From contig CAJNDS010002580.1 of NCBI GenBank assembly GCA_905221605.1, positions 56,001 through 120,000 of the forward strand: a stretch of 64,000 nt of DNA. The letters are read 5' to 3'. Below are positions 11,110-24,479 of this stretch, piece after piece (within the stretch, counting starts at the first letter, position 1; each line of letters begins with the position of its first letter). The stretch is from Symbiodinium natans (lineage: Eukaryota > Sar > Dinophyceae > Suessiales > Symbiodiniaceae). The notes under the pieces are model-generated. The model was not told the DNA's origin. It saw only the letters and a list, made by a program, of their open reading frames with translations, and searched no databases. The translations under genes and the position numbers were made by a program.

Positions 11110-11790
11110 CCTCTATGAAGACTACTTTCCATTACGGGAGCCAAAAGCCCCAAAGTGCACAAACAAACCCCCGACATTTAAAGCAAAAGATGTGGGGCCC
11201 AAAAAAATTGGAATTGCTGAAGGCTGCAGGAATCATGGAAAGACCGTCGGCCTGCGAGGACGAGAAGCACAGAGATTTTGAATTGCTTAAGTAATGATAC
11301 GACGTGCTCTCGGATTTTTTGGAATTGGAGGCTGCAGCAGAAAACTGCGATTCCTTACTGCTTTTCATCTAGGATCATTGCCCAAATCATTCGCTCCTGA
11401 CCTACCCTTACGGGTCGGAATTCAGGCCAGAATTTGGGATTAGTGAAACCCCTAAAATAGTGGAAAGCCCGGCGGGCCCACCATGACGATAAGCACCGAG
11501 AGTTTGACTTGCTTAAGGCTTAAGTAAGCAATTGCCCACGTCCTCTCCCTTTTTTGGAATTGGAGGCTGCAGCAGAAAACTGCGATTCCTTACTACTTTT
11601 CATCTAGGATCATTGCCCAAATCATTCTCCTGACCTACCCCTTACGGGGCCGGAATTCAGGCCAGAATTTGGGGTTAATAAAACCCCCTCAAACGATGGA
11701 AAGCCCGGCGGCCCCACCATGACGAGGCAAAAACATAAGCCTTCCAAAAAAGAGGAGCGGAAAAGGACACACTCCCCCACCCCCCTCCCC
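11110..11790 (+). repeat. Degenerate ~235-bp tandem repeat, about three units
   Basis: The string GGAATTGGAGGCTGCAGCAG starts at 11321 and again at 11556, 235 bp apart. It is followed both times by the same run through TCATCTAGGATCATTGCCC and GGAATTCAGGCCAGAATTTG. A more diverged partial unit precedes them (about 11110-11320). No coding capacity is apparent. Confidence 0.85.
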
Positions 11791-11825
11791 ATCCCAGCCC
11801 AAGAAATAATAGACATTATTCTCGG

Positions 11826-11850
11826 CGGGGGGGGGGGGGGGGGGGGGGGC
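11826..11850 (+). repeat. Poly-G run
   Basis: An uninterrupted run of more than 20 G follows GGC at 11826. Such runs recur in this window next to repeat boundaries (14563, 46180, 50570). Confidence 0.95.
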
Positions 11851-12253
11851 CATTAATCAGAAGCACGGATTCTCCCTTCCATCATGTTTTTGCCACCCCC
11901 CTGCCCTGAGGCGTGGTCACGAGCCCCGCTTGATAACTTAGAACTCTATTTTGGGTACTTCCATCCCTACTTATGAGCTACCCAGCGTTAGACTGAAGTA
12001 TGCGCAACTGCCGAGAGTCGGGCCCCTCTGTCGGTCGGTACAACAGTAGCACCTTTCCGACAAAGTTGTCGTTTTCGATCGGGATGGCTGCCGTCCTACA
12101 TTGCCGAGGTTTTACCGGGGCAACGCTGGATTCTTGGCCGTTTTGCCCAATGATGAGCTTGAGCACACATGGTCTGAGCACCGGACGTGTTGCATGGCAG
12201 GAAGTTCGCACGCGGCAACCTGAACGACCGCAACAGATCCAGAACGACTTTTC
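11851..12253. other. Non-coding spacer
   Basis: No motif-bearing open frame or RNA gene is visible between the poly-G run and the following minisatellite. Confidence 0.4.
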
Positions 12254-12512
12254 ACAAGCTTAAGATACTGTAATCGACGTTTCCGTGAGCCGGCTGGATT
12301 CTCACTCAGCTGTCGCACAAGCTTTGTACTGTAATCGATGCTCGTGAGCCAGCTGGATGTGCATTGCAATGTTAACACTGGGATCAACATTCCATGAACG
12401 GACCGGATTCTAATTGCTTAGTAACACTTAGTACTGCAATCAACGTTTCCCTGAACAGGCTGGAGTTTCATTGCTGTGTAGTGCAAGCTTGGTGCTGGAA
12501 AGGATGTTTCCA
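12254..12512 (+). repeat. Degenerate ~57-63-bp minisatellite
   Basis: Units begin with AAGCTTNGTACTGTAATC-like sequence at 12256 and 12319 and, more diverged, near 12378, 12426 and 12485. Each is followed by a version of TTTCCNTGAGCCGGCTGGA. Four to five diverged copies are visible. Confidence 0.7.
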
Positions 12513-13415
12513 AAGCCAAGAGGAAGTTCACGCTTGGCCCCTATCGGTTTTCATACCAGAGCAGACCTTGTCAAATCTATATGACTCCTCCAACTCTTCC
12601 ATAGGTTTTGTCCCATACAGTAATGTCTAGACTCTCCCTGGCTGGGCCCGGTGTCCCCACCTGGATCCACTGCTGGTGCCATACCCAGAGTCATGCACGA
12701 TCGAATACCTGAACCACATGTCATGGCTGCAAGGCATCTGAAGCCATCTACATGCTTCAGCCAAAAGACTCATGAGGAGGCGCAAAAGAAAAAAGCTCCT
12801 GCTTTCTTTGAGTGCTCTCAGAGTGCTCTCCAAAGCTGGGCAGCGCACGCCAGCAGGTGCGCCTTGCCCGGCAGGCCTGCGATGTGGCGGCCTCTTGCCA
12901 AGAAAAAACGAACGTTCAGACTCCTTTGGAGAGCTGTGGGTGCCGTACAATTCATATGAAGTCATGCAATCTGCAATGCAAATCATGCCGAGTCACGCAA
13001 TCCGAGCAACCCGAGTTCCCTGGCGCCAAGTCCCCAAGGTTTATCCAAGGGCCGCGCGGACAATACTCTGGCTCTGTGCAGCTTGGCCGTCTCTCGAGAG
13101 CTCCTCCGCGCTAAGACGATTTCATGATTTTGGGCCTTTGTTCTTTTGTCTTTGGATGTGGTTTAAGGGACAATCGATGCTGGATCTGCTGCACCAGTCG
13201 GCCAATGTGCTACCAAGATTCATGGAGCATGCGCAGAATTCACAATCAATTGATTCTTTGATGACACATCTGAGACAAGAATTCGAGCCTCAACAGGCGG
13301 TGCCGCCACTCGGGGCCTGACAATGAGGCAAGGGCGCCAGCATCAGGCTCGATACGTGCAACGTACGGCCTAGGCTTGCAGCTCAACACAAAAAGAATGC
13401 GCCTTAATGTTGTCA
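12513..13415. other. Unassigned region
   Basis: Frames of 100-180 codons exist on the plus strand (for example 12772-13320), but their composition is unremarkable and no domain is recognised. I make no gene call. Confidence 0.3.
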
Positions 13416-13500
13416 GCGAGCCAGCGAGCGAGCGAGCAAGCGAGCAAGCGTGCGTGCGTGCGTGCGTCCGTCCGTCCGTGCGTGCGTGCGTGCGTGTGTG
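13415..13500 (+). repeat. Tetranucleotide microsatellite (GCGA/GTGC/GTCC)
   Basis: Successive blocks of GCGA, GCAA, GTGC and GTCC units make an 85-bp interrupted 4-bp repeat. Confidence 0.9.
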
Positions 13501-14015
13501 GCAGCTGATGTTTTCTATCGTCCTGCGATGACCTGTTTGGCCAAGCCCGTAAAAACTCTTGGCTTCCGAACCGTTCACTTGTCGCCCAATGTGTTGTTTC
13601 AGGTGTTGTACCGTTTTCTTGCAAAAAAAAAACATGACATCTGCCCCTAACTTAGCCATCAACCGAGTGAGTGATGTTAAAACACTTTTGTGACTATGGC
13701 AAGCTGCCAGGGTCCGAAATTCTGCAAACAGTGCCAGACAGGTGTGAGATGCACAGATTCAGCACACATCATCGTACGTGCTTCCGACCTGGACGTCCGC
13801 TGACACGACGATGACCAAAAGATGTCCCAGAATCCAGAGGCCGCATTGTATGGAACTACCTTGCTGCCAACCGTCGAGATGGGTAGCTAGGGTACTTGCA
13901 ACTTTTTTTGATTAGTTGTAACTTTGTTTTGCTTTAGTCGTGACTTTTAGTACTTGGACTGCTGGCACGCGCAGTAATTACAAGGGAATTGGGGGTTTGG
14001 GGACCCTCAACCCCA
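13501..14015. other. Non-coding spacer
   Basis: Holds a poly-A run near 13622 and AT-rich sequence near 13900; nothing else is recognised. Confidence 0.4.
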
Positions 14016-14520
14016 ATCAAACTCAAAAATCCCTAAACCCTAAAACACGCCTGAGCCCTAAACCCTAAAAAACCCTAAACCTAACCCCTAAAGCCCTAAT
14101 CCATAAACCCAAAAAAAACCTAATCCCTAAAGAGCCCTAAACCAAAAAAAAAACAAACCCTAAAAACCCCTAAGTCCTAAACCCTGAACCCTAACCCTAA
14201 AAACCTGGCCCTAAACCCTAAACCCTAAACCCTCAAAAACCCGAAACCCTAAATCCTAAAAACCCCTAAACCCTAAAAGCCCTAAGCTCTAAACCCTCAA
14301 AACCCCTGAGCCCTAAACCCCAAAAACCTGGCCCTAACCCTAAACCCTCATAAACCCTAAACCCTAAACCCTACAAGCGCTAAGCCCTACACCCTAAGAT
14401 CCCTGAGCCCGAAACCCAAAAAACCCGCAACCCTAAAGAACCCGAAGCCCTAAACCTTAATAAAACCAAAACTTAAAAAACCCTAAGCCCTAAACCCTAA
14501 AAGCCCGTAAACATAGGCAT
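14016..14520 (-). repeat. Interstitial telomere-like tract (CCCTAAA, degenerate)
   Basis: Dozens of CCCTAAA/CCCTAAAA units, many with point changes, run through the segment. This is the complement of the TTTAGGG telomere repeat of plants and many algae, including dinoflagellates. Degeneracy and internal position argue against a live chromosome end. Confidence 0.85.
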
Positions 14521-14640
14521 GTTTTCTGAAATCTCATCATGCGAGCATTTGTGTTTGCAAATGGGGGGGGGGGGGGGGCTGCGCCCCGCTTTATTCTTTT
14601 TCGAACCCATCATGCGCGCGTTGTGTTTGCAAATGGCAGG

Positions 14641-14905
14641 GGGCTAAAGATCCCTAAAACCCAAAGACCCCTCAACCCTAGAAATCCCTAAGCCCCTAAA
14701 CCCTAAAAACCCCGAAGCCCTAAACCCCAAGAAGCCCCTAAACCCGAAACCCTAAACCTAAAAACGCGCCCCTCCCAACCCGGGGCTAAAAATCCCTAAA
14801 CCCTACACTCCAAAAACCCCTATCCCTCAACACCTAAGCCCTAATAACCCATAGACAGGCACCTCCCATAGGTAGGACAGGGGCCTATAACCCTAAACCC
14901 GAAAG
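14641..14905 (-). repeat. Second telomere-like tract
   Basis: More degenerate CCCTAAA-type units follow a poly-G run at about 14563-14578 and a copy of the local GTTTGCAAATG spacer. Confidence 0.75.
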
Positions 14906-16800
14906 GGGTGGCTCACCGTCATAGCTGCACATACAGTATCCCTGCTGCTAGTACTTCATGGTGGTTACAAGCATAATGTGTGCAAACCGATTCTTAGGCC
15001 AACACGCTGCTTTCGGTGAGCTGCTCATCACCACGGTTTACGCAGCATTGCCTGGTCAAAGTGCCTTTAAACAATCAATGATGAACCCTCAGAGTCTCCA
15101 AAGCACAGCTACTTCATCGAAATGCATCGGAGATTTCAGTGCGCGGCATTGCCGTGGGTGACGTAAGCACTGGTTCCTCGCTGGCCCCAGGGCCTCGTGA
15201 GTGTGACTCGAGCTAACCGCAGAATTGGTGCATGCATCACAGGTCACACCCAAGAAAATCAGACCGTGGTGTGAGCTCGCAACACACACTCACTCCCATG
15301 CACCCACCCTCGCAACCAACCTCGCACCCACAAATCCACGCACGCACCCACGCACACACGTAAGCACACGCACAATAGCAAGGGCTGAGGGAAGGAAAAC
15401 AACAGCCTAGTCAACCTGAGGCAACGGCTCGCTCAGCCTCTGCCACGCACAAGCCGGAAGCAGGTGCGGAGCAGCGCGCTCGCCGCGGAGCTCAGAGCTC
15501 CGCCATTGAGAGCTTACAAGGGTTCTGCCTCGTTCCGCACCCTTGCACCGCGATGGTCTCGACAAATCTGGTTCGATACTTTGAATCCACTGTTGGGAGG
15601 GTCGGAGGGTACATACGGTGTGATGGCTGAGGTTGGGTATGAGGTAGACGACTCGGGGTAGGCTGGCTGATGGCCACAGTAGCCTTCTTCAGCTGGGTCT
15701 GCTGCACAACGTCTAGGAGCAAGATGAATCAGAGCATATCAAAGCACTTGTCACTGGCACCTCTCTGCCGCTTAAGAGGCAGGCTTCGCATGTCTCTCCG
15801 GACCGTAGCGAAGATTTGGCATACTGCCGGAACCAGAAGCTGAAGCATGCTTTGCCCTTTGATTAGCCGCTCAGGCTTTCACGCTCTTCGCACGTCTTTG
15901 GAGGCCTCGGTGGGCCAAGGTGCTGTGTAGGCGATTGTTCCGCCTTGCACGAAAAGTGGCATTCAGCTCAGCGAGAGCTGGCGAAAAGCAAAGGGCCAGC
16001 ACTGCCACTGGCCACGCGATTTGCTCATATCTTTTTCTGAGTTTTCTTCTGGCCAACGTGCCACCATGTGCCACCTTTCGATGCGCCCTCGCTGCAGCCA
16101 CCATAACGAAAATCGGTGGCAGAACAGCAGCTGATGTCAAACTATAGAGCTGCAATAGTCAAGCCCTGCCCCTTTGCCCCCAGTACAACAGATGGTCCAC
16201 TCTGAGCTCCAAAGTTTGGCAGATCTGCTGGAGAAACTCCGCGGCTTCATCCGCTACAGCTACACAATGCTACACAGCTACGCACGCCGTCTACGTGTGT
16301 CTACGTGTCTCTGGAAAGGGCCGGAGAAGGGGCCGGAGGATGGCCATCGTCGGATTTTGTGTCATCAAGCAACCGTCAGCCAACCCACCCACCAACTTGT
16401 CTGATACAAAGCCGCTTCGATGCGGCAGAGTCACTAGGAAACTGCTTTTACCTGACTCGTCTGCTGAAGTCGGCATGCCGCGCTCTCGGCCGAGATCAGT
16501 CACCCTCACGCTTGACCTGGCAGAACAATCGCCATGTTCCCTCTGGCGCAAGCGACCGCAGTGGCTGGCCTCAAAGAAACCGCCCCACTTCAGACCTCCC
16601 TGCATGGCACGGCCGCTGATAGTGCCTGGCCTCCGTTTGTGACATCACGAGAGTCCCGCATACAGAGGTGAGGCGGTTGACTCGGGCTGCTGCCCAGCGC
16701 CATTGAGCGTGCCGTTCAGGACAGTATCTGCGTCCTGAAGACAGCAGCAAAGCTCGTTCACGATTGAGGGACAGATGGGCCATCAGTAGGTCCGATCCTA
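14906..16800. other. Unassigned region with short CA-rich repeat
   Basis: A CACGCACGC/CACACA-rich stretch lies at about 15283-15372. The short frames on both strands show no recognisable domain. Confidence 0.35.
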
Positions 16801-16811
16801 ACTCGAGTGAC

Positions 16812-17090
16812 GGACGCAAACGCCAAACCCTCAACCCTCAACGCACTCAGCAAAAAACAACGAACTCTCAAACCTCTAAGCCCTCAAAAGACACTACAGC
16901 ACTACACCCGTATACCCCTACAAACCCTAGAACCCAGCCCTCAACCCTATAAACCCCCTGAAAACCCAACCCTGAGAACTCTAAACCACCCCCACCCCCC
17001 GCTGAACCCTTAAAGGCAAAAAAGCCTGACAATTACGCCCTTTCCCCCCCCCTGCCCACCCCCCCCCCCCCCCCCCAAAAAAGAGTCCGG
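16812..17090 (-). repeat. Telomere-like tract followed by poly-C
   Basis: CCCTCAA/CCCTAGAA-type units run to about 17010. C-rich runs then peak near 17060-17076. Confidence 0.7.
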
Positions 17091-17099
17091 GGGGGACTG

Positions 17100-20000
17100 T
17101 GTGAGGGTACTCCTTTGGTACATTTTGTCTTGTCTGGCGTCTCTCGTGTTGAAAAAGTATGCAAAACATCAAAGATGACAATGTTCAGTTGATATGGTCG
17201 AAGAGGATCAAGTGATGGAGATTCTACTGTCGAATAACTGTCAAAGAGCCCCTAGCCCCGCAACCGCGAGGCCCTAAACACAGCATCCAAACCGAACAAC
17301 CGACACGAGCATGAACACTTTAGAGGCCCACGAAGCCTTATAACATCCGAGAAGTGGAATCGAGCATGCTTGCGTCGCACGCTTTGGGCTTCAAGCACTG
17401 CTTGGGTCATGTGTGCTTGAAGCGGTGGTGCTCGATACGACAATTTACGTGCACACAAGAAGAAACATCCAACGTGCCATGTCTTCAGACTTAGCATCAC
17501 AAAACGAGAACGTCAGCTTGGCTCCCAAGAGCTCTCTCTACAGCTCCCCCAGTGTCCCGGAAGATGACGCCGTCTTCATCTGCGGAGATGACCTGTCAAG
17601 CAGCCGCATTTCCGAAAACCCCCGGGGATGTTCTCTGGACAAGGCAGTGCCTTGCAGGGGCCTTCGTAAGACTTGCCGGCCTGCAAAAAGAAGAGCGCAG
17701 AGCGCGCACGCGGGATCTCTTTGCTTTGAGACTTGCTCTCCACGACTTCTCCACATTGCCTGCAGCTTCTTGTTGGGATCCGTGATCTTCCACGCCCCCT
17801 TGTCATCACCGGGCCCTACCTGCCCAGTTATACCCTGTTCAGAAGGGGAGGAAGGCAGCCTTGAGCAATAAAGCTCCCCTCAGCGTTGCGAATTCCACTC
17901 CTTGCCTCAACAACCAGGTCGAACTTCTGCCGAGCCGTCAATACCTTTAGACAGATGCGGCAGGCGGATGCTTTGTTTGCAGGCATAGACAAAAACTCAG
18001 CTCGAGACAGGGTGCTTCAGCCAGCCCACAAAGCGGTCTCCGGCCTGGACCTTCACCACTCTATGCCAAAGCCAACCGAATGATAACCCATTCTGTGACG
18101 AGAAATCACACCACCGGCATCACGTCAGTGAAAAATCATGCTGCGGTCGGATGAGCAGCTGCAGTACCGAAAAGATGCCCCTGTTGCAGGACGAGTCGAA
18201 AATTTCAAAATGGGTTTCGGATGGGAATCTGTATCTGCATAAGCATTTCAATGTTCTAAGGTCCTGCCACATTAAGGCATGAAAGTGTATTTTGCTTACC
18301 TCAAGTTCGAATCGGCCTTTGACGGCGCGACGGTCATCCGACATCCCAGACAATAAATAGAAATTCAAATCTTTACGTGCATGCCATCTATCATACTTTC
18401 ATAGGAGGCAAGTCCCCCCCCCCCACCCCCGTGTGTTCCCCGGCCCTGCTCCACCTTGTTCACCTCCGCATGCCGCGCGACGGAGGCCCTTCGCAGAGCG
18501 GATGCTGAAACAGACGAAGCGCCGCCGACGAAGCTCTGGAGGCCTCCAGAAGGCCAAAAAGCCCCAAGTGTTTGGGGTCTGGCCGGGGTTGCTGGGCTCT
18601 TGATTTCAGATTTCAGAGAGCACCTCTGAGTTGACAATGAAACCAATGGCACGACCATGCTTCTCGAAACTCTGCCAACTAGCTCTCAAGCTTTTGCCCC
18701 AAGATCCGAAGCGATGGCAAGCCAACTCCGACACAGCCCGACACTCCCCAGCAGCCAAGTCGCCTGAAACCGATGTTTAGAACTTTGCGGGGTCTTAGAG
18801 TCAAGAAGGCTTTAACTTTAACTTAGGGACTTAGGGTGGGAGGGGGCCACCTGTCCGCAGAGCCAGGAAGGCAGCAGCTAGGATGAGGAGCGATCGAGAA
18901 CGAGCCATGGCGAGATCAAACAGGACACACAAAGCCCAAAGCTGCTTGACACTGCTGAAGTCGTTTCGGCTGGAGATATTCGAACCCAATGGATCCACTT
19001 CTTCTTGATCCACCGCCAAAATGCATGAGCATTCGGAGATACAAGAAGCTCACACAACCCCCAAAGGAGGCATGGGGTATGTGCAAACATCCAAACACAT
19101 GCGGTCAGCTTGATTCTTGCAGTTTCTGGCACGTCCTCAACCCAAGGGAGGTGGGTCAAAGCTAAGAGCCAGCTCAAGACAAGTGAGCCATGTGAGCCCG
19201 AATTTTTGCGTTGAGCGCACGCGCGCATCAGGGTCCCGTCAGGAAGAGCCCAAACCTCGAAGGGTTTTCATGCTGAGGAAAGCACATGGTGCACATTCTT
19301 TAACATGCCACACAAATAACAACAGAATAGGCTGTCTCTCATCGAGCCCTGTGCAGTCAAGCTCTGCATGGTTCTCAGCACTGCACTCTTTGCCAAGCTC
19401 GGCCAGCTCACCACCAGCCTGCAAGTACGACCCCACTATGACTGCTGAGCCATGTTCCCGTTTCGTGAAAGGCGGGCCAGCCTTCTCGGCGTACTGGACC
19501 CACAGCGGTTCCTGCGCGGCGTCGCACAGAGAGAGAGAGAGAGAGAGAGAGAGGATCATGATGAACATCATCAGATCGCGTGTCGAATGTGTGCACAGCA
19601 TTAACTACATCTTCACCGACTACGAAACCTATCAAAGTAATGGGGAAGCGGGTTGTGAGAAGGGCTCTTCAAGTCCGAGCTTGGAAGGGGTTGGTGGGCG
19701 TGGTGAGTGGGACAGAGAGCAGAACGCCCGTGCTGCTAAGGCAAGTATACTGCTACTAAATGTTGGGACACGACGCTGCCGCGACTTCTGGCTATCTTGG
19801 AACAGTCAGCACTGAGTTGTCTTGCATCGGCCTCGAGGGAAGAGTCTGGCTCGCGCAGCAGAAAATCCCGACTGCGCAGAAGAGCGGCTTAAGAGGTCGA
19901 GACATCTTTGCACTCTGACCGGCTCTGGCTTTCACCTCCTATCGCCCCACATCACCTCCCATCAGCTGTGCCTCACTTGGACAGGAATCCAGACCCCTGC

Positions 20001-21890
20001 CCTTGGCGAGAGCTCACTGACCTGCAAGCAGCTTCAAGATTGCATCGGACTCCACACCACTCAGCGCACCCTTGCATCTGCCCGCTCTGAATCCCTGTGC
20101 CTCGTTGCCTTTCCACAATATATTGTTAACGAAAAGCTTGAAGCGCAGCGAGGAACCGGGCCCCTCAGATTCGGACCGCAAGACTTGGTTCCCGTGAAAG
20201 CTCTCGGGGCTAGGAGCCAGACAGTGTCAATCCAGCGGCACGCGGTTTCGTAGTGGTCACTGCCACTGTTGCGAGAGCATTTTTTAAGTTGAATGAAGTG
20301 ACAATAAGTGACACGTAACCCCACTCTCAATCGCTGACTCGGAGAGAGCTGCTGAGTTTTTTCTTTCCGGCGCGCGGCGGCCTCTAAATTTCCAGGCCTT
20401 GTGACATGGCCTTGTGACATGGCCTAGTGACACACGCATCTCGGAGAGGAGCCGAATAGTGCAGCTAGCCGCCGCTCCTTGATGCAGAATGCAGGGCAGA
20501 GCCCGCAAGGTCTGGTCGCACTCACAAAGTCCCCCTGAAAGGAGCATGGCCCCATGGCATGGCAAAGTGGTCTCCTTTTGCAGACGGCATGATTCAAAGT
20601 CTGACCATTCTGCGGCACCGCGTCTGTACTGGAACCTTGGCCAGCCTGCAAGAAGGACTCGGTCTGGACTTCCAAGTCGCCCCCAAAGCCGTCAGGCCAT
20701 CCAGCATGTCCACTTAGAACTTTGCAGCGGGTTGCCCTCAGGACTCAGCCTGGATCAGTCTCCAAGAACCGGACTTCAGTGACTTCGGCTGTACCGCTAA
20801 CATCCGTGCAGTGCTGCCCAGGCACATCCTGGACATGGGAGTCCTTCACTGCCTGGCGCAAGTGCAAATTTGCTGCAGAACCCAGGAACAGCCACCAAAT
20901 TGTGCAAAGTCGCCTTCTGCCTTTTGACAGGCAAATGTTGCAAGAGGCCGTGCGTGCCATATCATGCCATACTGCAAACCCATCCTGCCAAAACTCCTCG
21001 GCCAGTCTCAGCTTCTCCTCCTATAGCACAGGACACAAAGAACACATGTGAAAGTTGTTCCTCAAGTCTAGCGTTAAGCGAGGGTATGCAGGCTTCAATC
21101 TGGGTTCCTGAATAAACCTCCACCCTTGTCCAGGTCCTAGCATCGTTGCAGAATCTGGAGATAGGCATACAAGTACCAGCAACCAGCACCTGAACTCCTG
21201 GAATGGCAACAGCCGCAAACAGGCCTTCTCCATTTGGAAGGCCTGGTCCTCTGCTTGCCGGAACTTCTTCACCCACCTTCGCTGTGCAGACAACACGGCA
21301 CGACTGCCCCCCCATGTGACCCTACGAGACAAACCCCTGAGGCCGGCGCTGCTTGCGATTCCAAGCCTGCGGTGCAAGCAGTGTAAGTACACGCGTGCTG
21401 CAGTATCGCCGGTATGTCTTCATAACTCAGCTCATGAGTACATACTGACGCCGCCTGCCAATTGAGGCGCTTGACTTCTGCCTCATCAGGCACGAGAATC
21501 AATGAGCGAACTCATGAGGCGAAGCGCGAAAGCAGCGCCTTGCGACATTGCTCGATGATGTTCAGGACATGCTTCCGCGAGACTGCGGACAGCTTCCGAG
21601 AAGCCTACCCAGGATGTCAATCACCAACAAGTCTCAATGCACCGCAAGCAAGGCCTAGCTTGCGAGCATCCATTAGCTTCAGTATGAGTTCAGCAGTCTG
21701 GGAAGCTGAAACCCTCCACACCTGCGCCAAAGTGTTCCATCTTGGCTCCTCACGGCAAACTGAAGCGCCCTGAACTGCTGCAGCAAATGATGGAATTGAA
21801 AAAAGTGTCCTGGGCAGTCGGCTTCCGGAGATTCTTGAAATGGTCGACCCAACCAGCCACCTGATGCTGGGGTGGCGGTTGCTGAATCGC
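17100..21890. other. Unassigned region
   Basis: Contains a (GA)n run at about 19528-19553. Minus-strand frames near 20962-21502 (for example MILVPDEAEVKRLNWQAASV at 21502) look protein-like but match no family I know, so they may be exons of an unidentified gene. No RNA gene seen. Confidence 0.3.
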
Positions 21891-21936
21891 TCTACGCCGC
21901 TCTACGCCGCTCTACGCCGCTCTACGCCGCCTAAGC
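21890..21936 (+). repeat. 11-bp tandem repeat, four copies
   Basis: GCTCTACGCCG is repeated four times in a row. Confidence 0.95.
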
Positions 21937-22840
21937 CTCACATGCCTCTGGCCTCATCCTTCTCAGCCTCTCCCATCTCCCTCATGGTGTCCTGAAATTT
22001 TCGGACCCACCTTGACACTGAAGCGACTGGAGCACTATCGCTTTAGCCTAGGACAGTCTTCAGAGCTACTGAAACTGCCACAGCGGATGCATCTGATAAG
22101 CTTGATGCTTTTGGCTCGCCGCTTGGCCGCCTTTGCCCATTTGGATCAATGTGGTCCTCTGCACCCAGCTGCCCCTTCATGTTTTTGCTCACCGGCAGAA
22201 ACCAGATCGGGTGCCACCGCGCTTCATGTTGGTCCTGAATCCGTCCTTCCATATCTTGGGCTCCTTTGCAATGGACCTGCACCACAAGCTCTTAGGACTC
22301 TTCCTATGATGACACATTGGCTCGAGCACAGCCATGGTGAATCACTGAATCATCATGAAGGGGCCGTTGAAAAGCGGAACTGAAGAGGCAGGGATGCCTA
22401 ATTCGCGACTTTGCAAGTGCAGACAGCATGTCTCCAAACAAAGCGCAGCTTTGCCTGTCCAACTACTTTACTTCTTCAAGATTTGTCTAGCAGCATAACA
22501 GAGGCCTCTGCAACACTATACATAGTCCACATACTTTCAATCTTAAATGTTGCTCAGCGTAGTGGATTTACCATGCTGTCTTCGCTTGCACCTGGCTCTC
22601 CAATAGCATCCATCTGAAAGCAACTGGCCTGCGCAATCGTTTCATCATGCTCTTGTAGCTTTTCTGCCAGCCTGAGATGTTCCAACAATGCAGAAAATGC
22701 TCTCTGGACTCAACGATGCCAGAGAGAAAAAACCAAAACTCGTGAGTCTGCATTCTTGACGGAGTCATTATTAATCTCGACGAAAACAAACACAACCAGG
22801 CTTGACATCAGGCAGTTTAGCAAACAGCTGCCCCGTCAAC
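21937..22840. other. Unassigned region
   Basis: No recognisable gene, RNA or repeat was found here. Confidence 0.4.
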
Positions 22841-24428
22841 CATGCAACTCGGCATCAATTGGAGAGCTAGCGCAAGCTCTGCTCACAGGCCTAAACCTCA
22901 GCCCTGGCGTCAACACGTCTTTTCATCACCGTGCTGTGTTGAACTTCATCATGAAATCAAAAAAGAGACTTCCAACGACCCAACGACACGCACAAGATTT
23001 GTACACTCGGCATCAATTGGAGAGCTAGTGTAAACTCTGCTCACAGGCCTGAGCCTCAGCTCTGGTGCCAACACTTCTTTTCATCACTGTGCTGTGTTGA
23101 ACTTCGTCATCAATCAAAACAGGGACTTCCAACGAAGTCATGGACCAGATTTGTCTTTGGCACTCGGCATCAATTGGAGAGCTAGTGTAAACTCTGCTCA
23201 CAGGCCTGAGCCTCAGCTCTGGTGCCAACACTTTTTTTCGTCACTGTGCTTTGCTGGACTTCGCCATGAAGTCAAAACAGGGGCTCCCAACGAAGTCATG
23301 GACCAGATTTGTCTTTGGCACTCGGCATCAATTGGAGAGCTAGTGTAAACTCTGCTCACAGGCCTGAGCCTCAGCTCTGGTGCCAACACTTTTCTTCGTC
23401 ACTGTGCTTTGCTGGACTTCGTCATGAAGTCAAAACAAGGGCTCTCAACGAAGTCATGGACCAGATTTGTCTTTGGCACTCGGCATCAATTGGAGAGCTA
23501 GTGTAAACTCTGCTCACAGGCCTGAGCCTCAGCTCTGGTGCCAACACTTTTCTTCGTCACGGTGCTTTGCTGGACTTCGTCATGAAGTCAAAACAAGGGC
23601 TCCCAACGAAGTCATGGACCAGATTTGTCTTTGGCACTCAGCATCAATTGGAGAGCTAGTGTAAACTCTGCTCACAGGCCTGAGCCTCAGCTCTGGTGCC
23701 AACACTTCTTTTCATCACTGTGCTGTGTTGAACTTCGTCATCAAATCAAAACAGGGACTTCCAACAAAGTCCTGGACCAGATTTGTCTTTGACACTCGGC
23801 ATCAATTGGAGAGCTAGTGTAAACTCTGCTCACAGGCCTGAGCCTCAGCTCTGGTGCCAACACTTCTTTTCATCACTGTGCTGTGTTGAACTTCGTCATC
23901 AATCAAAACAGGGACTTCCAACGAAGTCATGGACCAGATTTGTCTTTGGCACTCGGCATCAATTGGAGAGCTAGTGTAAACTCTGCTCACAGGCCTGAGC
24001 CTCAGCTCTGGTGCCAACACTTTTTTTCGTCACTGTGCTTTGCTGGACTTCGCCATGAAGTCAAAACAGGGGCTCCCAACGAAGTCATGGACCAGATTTG
24101 TCTTTGGCACTCGGCATCAATTGGAGAGCTAGTGTAAACTCTGCTCACAGGCCTGAGCCTCAGCTCTGGTGCCAACACTTTTCTTCGTCACTGTGCTTTG
24201 CTGGACTTCGTCATGAAGTCAAAACAAGGGCTCTCAACGAAGTCATGGACCAGATTTGTCTTTGACACTCGGCATCAATTGGAGAGCTAGTGTAAACTCT
24301 GCTCACAGGCCTGAGCCTCAGCTCTGGTGCCAACACTTCTTTTCGTCACTGCGCTTCATGCAGGCAAAAAAGGGGCTTACAACGACCCAACGTCACGGAC
24401 CAGATGTGTACACACGCTATCAATCGGG
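22841..24428 (+). repeat. 158-bp satellite array, ten monomers
   Basis: GGCATCAATTGGAGAGCTAG marks monomer starts at 22851, 23009, 23166, 23324, 23482, 23640 (one base changed), 23798, 23955, 24113 and 24271. Spacing is 157-158 bp. Monomers 2-4 match monomers 7-9 essentially base for base, offset by exactly 789 bp, so a five-monomer block was duplicated. The first and last monomers are most diverged, as expected for array edges. Confidence 0.97.
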
Positions 24429-24479
24429 GAGCAGAGCCCCAGAAACAGGCCCACGAACGGAAACGGCTCTGATAAACAA

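Noticed and set aside
22841-24428. Regular repeats that might suggest a CRISPR array
   Set aside because: The whole 158-bp unit is conserved, with no unique spacers between short repeats, and there are no cas genes. It is a satellite.
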